Part shown: positions 5,917 to 13,633 of the stretch, one piece after another
How the letters are laid out: each line of letters opens with the position of its first letter
How positions within the stretch are numbered: the first letter of the stretch is position 1
Assembly: GCA_036507695.1 (NCBI GenBank)
Contig: DATCIR010000166.1
Span: forward strand, 1 to 13,787
DNA: 13,787 nucleotides
DNA from: JAKEGK01 sp036507695
GTDB lineage: Bacteria > Pseudomonadota > Gammaproteobacteria > SZUA-152
Reading direction: 5' to 3'
Made by a program: the position numbers and the translations under genes
Notes under the pieces: model-generated
What the model was told of the DNA's origin: nothing
The model's input: only the letters and a program-made list of their open reading frames with translations
Database searches by the model: none

Positions 5917-8352
5917 TCATTCTATTTTAAAAACCACTTGATCTTTTTCAGCGGTGATTCGCACACGGCTTCCCGGCGGGCATTCCCCTTTGACGATTTT
6001 CATGGCCAGTGGATTTTCCACCTGGCGTTCCACTTCACGCCGCAACGGCCGCGCGCCGTAAACCGGATCGAAGCCGTCTTTGGACAACTTCGTTATAACA
6101 GTCTCATCAATGTTGAGTGATATATTATGCGCCTGCATGCGCGCCGTCAGTTCCTTGATAAACAGGCGCGCAATCTGTTTCACGTGCTGTTCTTCCAAAT
6201 AGTGAAATACAATAATGTCATCCAGGCGATTGAGAAATTCCGGTTTGAAAAACTTTTTCACTTCATGCATCACCAGGTCTTTCGCTTCCCTGTAATCCGG
6301 CGTCGCGGATTGAATGAATCCGATCGGCCGTTTATCCGGGGTCAGCGACTCAGTACCCAGGTTAGAGGTGCCAATGAGAATGGTATTACGGAAGGATACG
6401 GTATGCCCCTGCGCGTCCGTCAGTTGGCCGTCCTCCAGTATTTGCAACAACATGTTGAATACATCCGGGTGGGCTTTTTCCACTTCATCCAGAAGCACCA
6501 CGGTATAAGGATTGCGCCGGACTTTTTCGGTAAGTTGCCCGCCTTCGCCGTAACCTATATAACCCGGCGGCGCGCCGATCATTTTCGACACCTCGTGGCG
6601 CTCCATATATTCGGACATATCCAGACGAACTATTCGGGATTCATCGTCCAGCAAAAACGCCGCTAACGCCCGCGCCAGTTCTGTTTTCCCAACCCCGGTA
6701 GGCCCCAGAAACAGAAATGAACCGATGGGCCTGCGCGGTGAAGTAATACCCGCGCGGTTACGCCGGATCGCATCCGCCACGGCTTTGACAGCGTCTTGCT
6801 GGCCGATGATGCGTTTGTGTAAATTATCCTCCATGCGCGCCAGCTTTTTCGCTTCCGACTCCACCATGCGCGCCACGGGAATACCGGTCCAGCGTGAAAC
6901 CACTTCCGCGATATCCTCGGCATCCACCGATGTGTCCACCTCGCCGCGCTCCTGCTCCCATTTCTGGCGCGCGGTTTTCAATTTTTCCTCCACCTTGAGG
7001 ATTTCCATTTGCAATTTCGCGGCTTGCTCAAAATTTTGCGCATTGAAGGCATCGGTTTTTTTGTGCGTCAAATCCTGATGTTGTTTCTCAAGCACCTTGA
7101 CATCGTGCGGAATGGAAATCAGCCGGATGTGTTTGCGCGATCCCGCTTCATCGAGCAGGTCCACCGCTTTATCCGGCAGGCGGCGGTCGGTGATATAACG
7201 TTCGGAAAGTTTAACCGCGGCTTCCAACGCTTCCTGTTCATAATGAACCTTATGGTGCGCTTCATACCGGGGCGCGACGCCTTCCATGATCCGGATGCTT
7301 TGCTCCACGCTCGGTTCGCGCACCTGGATCGGATGAAAACGCCGTTCCAATGCCTTATCGGCTTCGATATGGCGGCGGTATTCATCCAGCGTATCCGCGC
7401 CGATGACTTGCAATGTGCCCTGGGCCAGCGCGGGCTTGATCAGGCTCGGTGCATCGAGGCCGCCGCCACCGGCCCCGGCGCCCACCACGGTATGCAGCTC
7501 GTCAATAAATAAAATCACTTTGCCTTTGGCCTGGATAACCGCGTCGCGCACGGACTTTAAACGTTCCTCAAATTCACCGCGCATTTTAGCGCCAGCGACA
7601 ATCTCACCCATGTCCAGCAACAAAATCCGCTTGTTCAACAAAGTATCGGGCACATCCGCCGCCGCGATGCGTTGCGCCAGGCGTTCGACAATCACGGTTT
7701 TGCCAACCCCCGCTTCACCAATTAATACCGGATTGTTTTTCTTGCGGCGTGACAGTGTCTGGATGACCTGATTAATTTCCTCTTCCCTGCCGATCACCGG
7801 ATCCAATTCACCTTTACGCGCCAGTTCGGTCAAGTCCCGGGTGTATATCTTCAGCACATCCTGTTCGGTTTCGGCATCCTGACTGTCAATGCTGCGGCCA
7901 CTGCGAATATCCTTCAGCGCCTTAACCGCTTTTTCGCGCTTCAAGCCGACCTTTTCCAGATACTCATGCGGCCTGCCGGCTCTCGGATCAAACATCGCGA
8001 TAAACAGGGCGCCGGTCGAAACAAATTCGTCTCCCAGACTTTTGGCTTCTTCATTCGCGCTGCGGAATAGATCCGACAGTTCCTGAGTACCGACAATCTG
8101 GGTGGCCTGTACCGGTGTTGCATGCTGGGAGTGTTGCGAAATCTGTGCCTTGATTTGTGTTATCGCATCCACGGCATCGGGCACAACGGCCTCGATTATC
8201 TTTACCGCTTCCGAGTCCTGTTGGGATATCAAGGCCAATAATATAAAATCGGGCGTTAACACGTTTTGCTTGAGCGCCACCAGCTCGGTCACGGCAATCT
8301 CGATCGTGCTCAAGACCTTTTTTGTGCTTTTTTGAACGAAATCCTGCAGCAT
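5917..8352 (-). CDS. clpC: ClpC-type ATP-dependent Clp ATPase (double AAA+ unfoldase)
   Basis: Hexameric cytoplasmic unfoldase of 811 residues that threads proteins, probably into ClpP. Order: Clp_N repeats (about 1-150); AAA+ 1 with GEAGVGKT (212-219), Walker B LFIDELH (281-287) and ALERRF (334-339); a short middle region with a UVR-like segment (KTDAFNAQNFEQAAKLQMEI, 432-451); AAA+ 2 with GPTGVGKT (550-557), pore loop GYIGY (597-601), Walker B VVLLDE (618-623), R709 finger and a ClpB_D2-small domain. The short middle region argues against ClpB. The IGF tripeptide (677-679) sits where ClpA/ClpC carry the ClpP-docking loop. Oddities: pore loop 1 reads GAKMRGEF, with Met257 where Tyr is usual, and GADT (318-321) replaces GATT. 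ATG has AGGGA about 10 nt upstream, and TACAAT at 8434-8429 is a possible -10. No adaptor or clpP is adjacent. Confidence 0.93.
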   Translation of the reverse strand: MLQDFVQKSTKKVLSTIEIAVTELVALKQNVLTPDFILLALISQQDSEAVKIIEAVVPDAVDAITQIKAQISQHSQHATPVQATQIVGTQELSDLFRSANEEAKSLGDEFVSTGALFIAMFDPRAGRPHEYLEKVGLKREKAVKALKDIRSGRSIDSQDAETEQDVLKIYTRDLTELARKGELDPVIGREEEINQVIQTLSRRKKNNPVLIGEAGVGKTVIVERLAQRIAAADVPDTLLNKRILLLDMGEIVAGAKMRGEFEERLKSVRDAVIQAKGKVILFIDELHTVVGAGAGGGGLDAPSLIKPALAQGTLQVIGADTLDEYRRHIEADKALERRFHPIQVREPSVEQSIRIMEGVAPRYEAHHKVHYEQEALEAAVKLSERYITDRRLPDKAVDLLDEAGSRKHIRLISIPHDVKVLEKQHQDLTHKKTDAFNAQNFEQAAKLQMEILKVEEKLKTARQKWEQERGEVDTSVDAEDIAEVVSRWTGIPVARMVESEAKKLARMEDNLHKRIIGQQDAVKAVADAIRRNRAGITSPRRPIGSFLFLGPTGVGKTELARALAAFLLDDESRIVRLDMSEYMERHEVSKMIGAPPGYIGYGEGGQLTEKVRRNPYTVVLLDEVEKAHPDVFNMLLQILEDGQLTDAQGHTVSFRNTILIGTSNLGTESLTPDKRPIGFIQSATPDYREAKDLVMHEVKKFFKPEFLNRLDDIIVFHYLEEQHVKQIARLFIKELTARMQAHNISLNIDETVITKLSKDGFDPVYGARPLRREVERQVENPLAMKIVKGECPPGSRVRITAEKDQVVFKIE

Positions 8353-8824
8353 GCTTATTATTCCCTGACATTAATATCGTGTGTATTGCGGGTGCTTTTC
8401 CGTAAGTTGGAAGGCTCGCTCGGAATATATTGTATTAGGAAGCAAGCGCAAACGGAAAGCCCTGATTTCCCCTAAAACGGCCTATTATGCAGGCTTTCCA
8501 ACCATGGAAACTTCAAGGTTTCTGGACGGAATTATGCGCTCGCAGCCTGGAATCATCACCAATACAATGATTAATCGCCAGCGGCATTGCGCCAGGGTAG
8601 TACGCTATTCAGAAATCGTTATTGGGATTCGAAACGCACTGGGAAAAGATAGTTAAAAAAGGCCACGTTGTGTGCCGTTATCCTACATAAACCATTCTCC
8701 CCGCTGGAGAGAAGCTTAGCATGAGGGCATGCGACGAAGCCGCCTCAAACCTGACTTAAATAACCTGCGTTTTGAATCGCTTTATGGCAAGGATTCTTTG
8801 TGTATTTTCTTAAATTTTGTGATT
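8353..8824. other. intergenic region between tRNA-Ser and the clpC-like gene
   Basis: About 470 bp with no supported gene. A plus-strand frame beginning with GTG at 8381 (91 codons) lacks a ribosome site, has a basic, Cys-containing start and runs through the likely clpC promoter, so it is left out. The left 100 bp should contain the clpC-like promoter. I see no hairpin terminator after the tRNA. Confidence 0.4.
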
Positions 8825-8913
<89 letters not shown>

Positions 8914-9109
8914 GTACCCGGATTTTCAACTACGGCGCCGGAAAAGTCGAGACCTTTTATACCGCATTAGAAATAGCGGTTGCCGAGTGCTGGAGGCCGG
9001 TTGATGTTACCACGACGCACGCTATCGGGCGCATCCATGCGCTCGTTCGTGTTGCAGGAAAAAACAAGTTAAAAATTTACCACTGTCCATTCCGCCGGTG
9101 GAACACTTG

Positions 9110-11197
9110 CTATTGATCCCCCGCATCCACGGCAAACACCAGCACGCTATTAGCCGGGATGGTGATCGAACAGGAGTGCGGCAAGCCGTGCAGTGAAGCC
9201 CCGTTCGCATGTATCCTGCCCGCATTACCACTCACATTGGGGTTTGGCCAATGATCATAAGCATCACTGTTACATACTTCGAGCCAGGCGCCATAAACGG
9301 GAAATCCCAGTTCATAAGCCGGCAATGCCGATTCGTTTAGGCTGACGACCACAACCACATCGCGCCCGATGTTCTCAAGCCAGCGGTGATAAGCCATTAC
9401 GCGATTGCCTTCGTGCACATGGAACACATTGATGGCTTCACCGCGCAAGGCCGGGTGCCGCCGCCGTAACCGGACCAGGTCGCAGGTAAACCGGCAATAA
9501 TCGCGCATGTGCTGGTCCTGCTTGAGCCCTTCCCACCAGACCAGGGTGTCGGGATTCGGCGCGTCGCTCCAGTATTTGTCTTCCAGTATCTCCTGGCCCA
9601 TAAACAGCATCGGGATGCCCGGCGCGGTTAACAACATGCCCATGGCGACGCGCGAACGGCTGCGCGCATACCAGGATCGCGGGTTGGACGCATCCGCCAG
9701 GGCGGCGATACGCGGCATACGGTCATTGATATTTTCCACACGCTGCAGGTCGTGATTTTCCAGATACTGCACCGTGCGCCAGGCCGCGGAAAAATTGTAG
9801 GGCTTATACAACTGATCACGCACTGCGTTTAAATTAACGTACGTATCCCTTCCCTGCGCGGCCTGGGCAACAGCGCCCCGCACCGCGCTGCGCATACCGG
9901 GGTACCAGACTGCGTCAAAGCCGGCGCCATCCTGATCGCGTTCCCGCAGCACGGCGGAAGGATCGTCGCGCCAATACTCCGCAATATGAATGGATTGCGG
10001 TTTATTATACTTTACAGTAGCCGTGAGATCCTGCAGAAACCGCCAGCCGCCATGATCATCTATCACCGTCACTTCGTCATAGCGCAAGCCATCCACGTGG
10101 TACTCGTTCAGAAAAAACATCGCATTGTCGATCAGAAACTGCCGGACTTCGTTTTTCCAGTACGCGAATACCAGGCCGCCCGCCCAACCTTGATCCGTGA
10201 AATACAGGCTTTCGTTGTTGTCGGGACTAATGGCTCGGTCAAAAAAGAAAATACTTTCATCATCGTCGCTGAAACGGCCGGCATGATTATATACAACATC
10301 CAAAATAACCGAGATACCGCATAAATGACAAATGTCGACCAGGGCTTTTAACTGATTCACCTGGCCTTCCAGTTGTTCGCGCGTCAATGGCGCGCAACCG
10401 CGTTGCGCCAGCAGATGATTCACTTTACTCAGGTACGGCGCCAGGTTCTTGGGTTCAACGCCATAGTCCATCTCGGGGGAAAAAATATCCGTGCCGTTAT
10501 AACCCAGGCTGTGTGGCCCCTGAAATTCCACGATCGGCAATGGTTGAATCGCGTTTACGCCAAGCGCCACGAGATGCGGAATCTGATCGAGCACGTCCAG
10601 GAAATTGCCTACCCGCTCATGACGGACATCGTTGCCATTTTCATCCACGCCGTAGAATCGGCCGACGTGAAATTGATAGATCACCAGATCATTAAACGGC
10701 GGGGTGCGATGTTGTTGATCATGCCAGGGGTAACTATTGGGGTCGCGCACAATGCAATCACAGTCCGGATAACCATAGAATTCCAGTTCGCGCGCATAGG
10801 GATCGCGCTTGAAGGATTGCCCTCCCCGGTTGGCGAGATAAAACCGGTAATAGTCGCCGTCGCGCACGCCCCGCAGAAAACCGGTCCAGGTGTTGTCACC
10901 GTTGCGCTGCAGGCGTTGCGCCGGCGCGGGTTGCCAGTGGTCGTCCGGGCCGTTAATGAAGTCCGGGCTGTGCGATACGCGAATATAAACTTCAATGGCA
11001 TTGTTGGGCGCCCACACTCGAAATGTCGCGCCGTCCGCGATTAAAGTGGCGCCCATTGGCGTCTGTGCATTGACATGCTCCTGAGTCACTGGAAACGATA
11101 ATCGGTCTAATTCCAGCCGTTCGAGTAGTTCTGTTAACGCAGGCTCTTTACCCGCCTTCGTTGCTGCAGCTTCCTTGGTTTCTGTATGATCGGCCAT
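9110..11197 (-). CDS. GH13 alpha-glucan-acting enzyme with N-terminal CBM48-like domain
   Basis: Retaining alpha-glucan hydrolase or transferase of 695 residues, probably cytoplasmic (no signal peptide). A charged 30-residue leader precedes a CBM48/E-set-like domain (about 46-150: GATFRVWAPNNAIEVYIRV, then YYRFYLANRGG and KRDPYAR). The GH13 barrel spans about 170-560, with region I DVVYNH (300-305), region II DGLRYDEV (369-376, nucleophile D374), region III HIAEYW (404-409, acid/base E407) and region IV YLENHD (478-483, transition-state D483). A beta-rich C-terminal domain ends the protein. The layout resembles branching enzymes (GlgB) and maltooligosyltrehalose trehalohydrolase (TreZ); the region II and III sequences are not diagnostic of either, so no symbol is given. 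AGGAGG lies 5-6 nt before ATG 11197, an excellent ribosome site. No glg or tre genes adjoin it here. Confidence 0.9.
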   Translation of the reverse strand: MADHTETKEAAATKAGKEPALTELLERLELDRLSFPVTQEHVNAQTPMGATLIADGATFRVWAPNNAIEVYIRVSHSPDFINGPDDHWQPAPAQRLQRNGDNTWTGFLRGVRDGDYYRFYLANRGGQSFKRDPYARELEFYGYPDCDCIVRDPNSYPWHDQQHRTPPFNDLVIYQFHVGRFYGVDENGNDVRHERVGNFLDVLDQIPHLVALGVNAIQPLPIVEFQGPHSLGYNGTDIFSPEMDYGVEPKNLAPYLSKVNHLLAQRGCAPLTREQLEGQVNQLKALVDICHLCGISVILDVVYNHAGRFSDDDESIFFFDRAISPDNNESLYFTDQGWAGGLVFAYWKNEVRQFLIDNAMFFLNEYHVDGLRYDEVTVIDDHGGWRFLQDLTATVKYNKPQSIHIAEYWRDDPSAVLRERDQDGAGFDAVWYPGMRSAVRGAVAQAAQGRDTYVNLNAVRDQLYKPYNFSAAWRTVQYLENHDLQRVENINDRMPRIAALADASNPRSWYARSRSRVAMGMLLTAPGIPMLFMGQEILEDKYWSDAPNPDTLVWWEGLKQDQHMRDYCRFTCDLVRLRRRHPALRGEAINVFHVHEGNRVMAYHRWLENIGRDVVVVVSLNESALPAYELGFPVYGAWLEVCNSDAYDHWPNPNVSGNAGRIHANGASLHGLPHSCSITIPANSVLVFAVDAGDQ

Positions 11198-11314
11198 AAC
11201 ACCCTCCTTTTTTGAGGATCTCTGAACAGCGTTTAGGTAACAAAAGAAATGTGAGTGAAAGGTTTAACTGATCTACTACAAGTTAGCAGAGTTTAGCGCA
11301 TCAGCAAGACAGAT

Positions 11315-11343
11315 AGCATACCATTTATGCGGCGGGGAATAAT
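11315..11343 (-). promoter_or_regulatory. possible extended -10 promoter of the GH13 gene
   Basis: On the minus strand TGGTATGCT (11323-11315) matches an extended -10 (TGnTATnnT), with a weak TTATTC about 16 bp upstream (11343-11338). It would start a leader of roughly 110 nt before the GH13 ATG. The -35 match is poor, so this is a candidate only. Confidence 0.3.
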
Positions 11344-11434
11344 TAATTCCTGCTTGACAGGCACGGAAATAACTTTTCTTTATGACGCTTAAAAGATGGG
11401 AGATAGATCGTGCTTAGAAAGCACACAACACCAA

Positions 11435-11605
11435 CTATGCGCAATGTATATTTTTTGTTTTTGCAGAAGTTGCCAGGACTAACATAGGCAGAAGGCTTGG
11501 TATTTTTTTATCTTCGTACAGCGCAAAGTCCACTTTCATACCACGGACAAATTCAAAGCCCCAAGTGGCCGCTGCTTGCTTGTTATAGTAATTACTTGAA
11601 TTAAA
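11435..11605 (-). other. open minus-strand frame after the GAF gene, possible gene remnant
   Basis: Directly after the GAF gene, in another frame, 56 codons stay open down to a TAG at 11437-11435. The inferred product includes YYNKQAAATWGFEFVRGM and DFALYEDKKIPSLLPML, which looks protein-like rather than random. There is no start codon near the upstream stop; the first ATG leaves only 34 codons. I do not recognise it. It may be a decayed fragment or chance. The rest of 11198-11600 shows no gene. Confidence 0.2.
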
Positions 11606-12239
11606 TCATTCCCAACTTGTTTTCCAGCATTTTTATTTGCTGGCTCATTGCTTTGGATATCTTGGCGAATTCCTGCCGCAGATAGATGTTTTCAATCGTC
11701 ATTTGAATGTTGTCCGCAAGCCTTTCCAGCACTTCTATGTCCTTTTTCGTAAAAGGTTCCTGGCCAAGACCAGGGGAAAGCTTATTCAATACTTGAATTG
11801 CTCCCGTTGCCTTCTTACTCGAACTACTCATAATAGGCACGCATAACGCATTGCGGGGTTGGAAACCAGTCTTTAGCGAAACTTCGTAATGCTCCCCCAT
11901 GCGTTCTTCGAGATCTGTTGCTATTAACGGTTTCCCGGTCGCGATGGTTTCACCGACCAGAGATCCGTCAACTGAGACATGAATTTCGTTTTCTTTTACG
12001 CCGGTTCCACATTGCAACCAGACTTGGGATGATTTCGGGTTCAAAATAAAAATACTGCAGCGCGCGACATTCAATGCCATCGGCACAAGCTCCACAAAGC
12101 AGGAAAGCAGGTTTCGGTCGCCGGCCTGCTTCCATTTTGCATCCACCAGCTTTTGCTTATCACGCAATTCCTTCAGTTTTTGGTGTAAATCCGATTTTTG
12201 TAACTTGGTTTCAACAAATTTGGCGTTGCTTGACGTCAT
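11601..12239 (-). CDS. stand-alone GAF domain protein
   Basis: A 212-residue cytoplasmic protein. An N-terminal basic helix with coiled-coil character (about 8-40, KLQKSDLHQKLKELRDKQK) leads into a GAF domain (about 41-185) that resembles those of phosphodiesterases and adenylate cyclases. Signs are ARCSIFILNPKSSQVW (59-74), the GSLVGETIATGKPLIATD stretch (92-109), NALCVPIM (130-137), GAIQVLNK (146-153) and FTKKDIEVLERLADNIQ (163-179). A final helix (180-212) is again coiled-coil-like. There is no GGDEF, EAL, kinase or DNA-binding output, so it would work by dimerising or binding a partner. The ligand cannot be read from sequence; cyclic nucleotides are one possibility. The ATG start has GAGAG/AAAGG just upstream. 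It is divergent from two small genes, with a CRP-type site between. Confidence 0.85.
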   Translation of the reverse strand: MTSSNAKFVETKLQKSDLHQKLKELRDKQKLVDAKWKQAGDRNLLSCFVELVPMALNVARCSIFILNPKSSQVWLQCGTGVKENEIHVSVDGSLVGETIATGKPLIATDLEERMGEHYEVSLKTGFQPRNALCVPIMSSSSKKATGAIQVLNKLSPGLGQEPFTKKDIEVLERLADNIQMTIENIYLRQEFAKISKAMSQQIKMLENKLGMI

Positions 12240-12415
12240 ACCTTTACTCTCAACAGATGAATTCTTTGGCTTACCTGCACTAACCGGAATTCCGCGTTAA
12301 CGGCGGTAAACCGCATGCGCCTGTTTACCGAAAGCTTGTGAATGATTCGCCCCCTGCCAGATACCGGACAAATAGTCAATTTCCTATTATTGGAATCGGC
12401 CGGTGTAGACGCTTT

Positions 12416-12437
12416 ATTTGTGACATATGTCACAAAT
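12416..12437. promoter_or_regulatory. CRP/FNR-superfamily operator (perfect 22-bp palindrome)
   Basis: The site is a perfect 22-bp palindrome with core TGTGA-CATATG-TCACA, an exact match to the CRP (Vfr) consensus TGTGA-N6-TCACA with T/A-rich flanks. Other Crp/Fnr-family regulators such as HcpR recognise a very similar sequence. It lies in the divergent region, 177 bp from the GAF gene start and 75 bp before the 46-codon frame. Its centre (12426.5) is 28.5 bp upstream of TATAGG at 12455. Confidence 0.85.
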
Positions 12438-12454
12438 TGCCCTGACCCGCCGCG

Positions 12455-12460
12455 TATAGG
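12455..12460 (+). promoter_or_regulatory. candidate -10 element of a class II CRP promoter
   Basis: TATAGG lies where a class II CRP-dependent promoter would put its -10, within about one base of the spacing expected from an operator centred at -41.5. There is no good -35, as usual for such promoters. The predicted transcript starts near 12467 and reads the two small plus-strand genes. On the minus strand no equally well placed -10 exists, so regulation probably points right. Confidence 0.5.
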
Positions 12461-12511
12461 ACTCTTTGCAGAGTAATGCCAAGCATTTTATCAGCTTAGT
12501 CACGGGAATAT

Positions 12512-12652
12512 ATGACAGCGCTACTTGTGAAATCCGCTAATTCTTCCAAAAATATTAACCTATTTCCGCAGGAATATATTAAAGTTTTTCAACTTAACCA
12601 GAACAGTGATTTTTACGCGCTTCAATCTGTTGGATTCCAGGTAACGATTTAA
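12512..12652 (+). CDS. small hypothetical protein, 46 aa
   Basis: Complete short frame ATG to TAA coding for MTALLVKSANSSKNINLFPQ and onward to a C-terminus FYALQSVGFQVTI. It has no membrane segment, Cys motif or recognised domain. A weak GGGA lies a few bases before the ATG. Support is mainly positional: it begins about 45 nt after the start predicted for a CRP-type promoter and ends 86 bp before the next plus-strand gene. If it is not translated, the region is simply the leader of the 92-codon gene. Confidence 0.35.
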   Translation: MTALLVKSANSSKNINLFPQEYIKVFQLNQNSDFYALQSVGFQVTI

Positions 12653-12738
12653 GCCTGAATCTCTGGATAAATTTCATCTCCGGACGATAAACAAAATATC
12701 TGAACCAGTCGCTGTAAACGTTTAGGAGGACGCTGGTA

Positions 12739-13017
12739 ATGGTCCAAATCAGTATTAGTCAAAAAACCTGTATCGATATCTATGAAACTGACGCGTTTTA
12801 TGCGGATATCTTTTTATTTGACACCCAATACAAAATCGGCCCCGAGTACGATCTGGCGGCATTAAACAAGAATGTATTGGATTACTTGTATGAGTTCGGC
12901 CGCGGGGCGCGAATCAAAGATTCCGAAAAACTCGAATTGCGCGCACTGGAAAATACCTTACTGAATTGTCAGCTTGAAGAAGACGCTTTCTATTCTGATT
13001 CTGTCTCCATTATTTAA
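12739..13017 (+). CDS. hypothetical acidic protein, 92 aa
   Basis: Small soluble protein of unknown function, rich in Asp, Glu and Tyr (IDIYETDAFYADIFLFDTQY early; LEEDAFYSDSVSII at the end). The middle, LDYLYEFGRGARIKDSEKLELRALENTLLN, looks helical. There is no signal peptide, membrane segment or motif I recognise. The two DAFY repeats, near residues 18-21 and 82-85, are notable. The ATG has a strong AGGAGG about 10 nt upstream, which makes the gene credible. It probably shares the CRP-type promoter with the 46-codon frame 86 bp upstream. No hairpin with T-run follows the stop. Confidence 0.75.
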   Translation: MVQISISQKTCIDIYETDAFYADIFLFDTQYKIGPEYDLAALNKNVLDYLYEFGRGARIKDSEKLELRALENTLLNCQLEEDAFYSDSVSII

Positions 13018-13064
13018 GGAGACTCTGAGTGTGGCACTCTTGCAGATGCCTTAAACTCGCCGGC

Positions 13065-13256
13065 TTACTTCGTGGCAATCGCGTGAAATAGTGAATTGAG
13101 AATCGCGGCAAAAGCAATACACCCTGCGTTCTCCACCATTAGATCCTGGACAAATATGCCGTTGACCGTGATCGCAAAAGACACCCGCTCATTAGCAAAG
13201 CCCAAGCCATTTCCTGTGTTACCATCGGTTTTGCAAACATCGCGTAAAGCCCATAA
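13065..13256 (-). pseudogene. start-less open frame, possible gene fragment
   Basis: A minus-strand frame of 63 codons begins just after two TGA stops and ends in TAA. It reads like protein: LRDVCKTDGNTGNGLGFANE, then VSFAITVNGIFVQDLMVENA, then GCIAFAAILNSLFHAIATK. No ATG or ribosome site exists at its head; the only in-frame ATG leaves 24 codons. It lies next to a clear pseudogene on the same strand, so it may be another decayed remnant. I do not recognise the family. A plus-strand frame over the same bases (13096-13323) looks like its antisense shadow. The rest of 13018-13351 holds nothing I can name. Confidence 0.25.
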
Positions 13257-13351
13257 TCATCAACATATGGTCAAAGCAACAGATAATCCGATAAAGAATT
13301 CACGTATTATTGACAAAAAATGATCCATCGCACCGGCCTGACTTTACATCC

Positions 13352-13630
13352 TCACAAATGACGGCTGAAAAATTTCCACACTTCTTCCGCCATTTCCATG
13401 TCCTTGTTCTGCGGGCCGGCAATCAACTTATAGACACGCCCATAGTGTTCGGTCAAACTGGGTTCCGTGTGACCGCCACCATTTACATCGTATACAATCA
13501 CCTCGGTATTATTTTTTCCGCCTGTGTATTTTCTAACTTTGACGCTACTGTTGTCACTCTTGTCCACGTCCGGCAGCTCGACTAATTCCGGTTCGCTTTT
13601 GATATTGTTATGCCGCACCCAGTATTGAAC
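13352..13630 (-). pseudogene. C-terminal remnant of an LpqC/PHB-depolymerase-like alpha/beta-hydrolase
   Basis: The frame encodes only the last ~92 residues of a secreted esterase of the polyhydroxybutyrate depolymerase/feruloyl esterase type. VQYWVRHNN matches the segment that follows the catalytic Asp region in this family. VYDVNGGGHTEP carries the catalytic His in the GGGH box, and MAEEVWKFFSRHL is the usual C-terminal helix. Upstream, TAG (13633-13631) closes the frame, and the nucleophile GxSxG and Asp parts are absent from the remaining window. The GTG at 13615-ish could start an 88-residue peptide, but it would lack two of three catalytic residues. It is best read as a truncated, non-functional gene. 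Confidence 0.65.
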
Positions 13631-13633
13631 CTA

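Noticed and set aside
8381..8656. 91-codon plus-strand frame upstream of the clpC-like gene
   Set aside because: Starts at a GTG without ribosome site, overlaps the probable clpC promoter and has no family resemblance.
11355..11390. TTGACA followed by A+T-rich DNA on the plus strand as a promoter for a small RNA
   Set aside because: The -10 is poor, no terminator-like hairpin with T-run follows and no plus-strand gene is downstream.
12236..12433. 65-codon minus-strand frame starting inside the CRP-type palindrome
   Set aside because: Overlaps the operator and the GAF gene start, lacks a ribosome site and has basic random-like composition.
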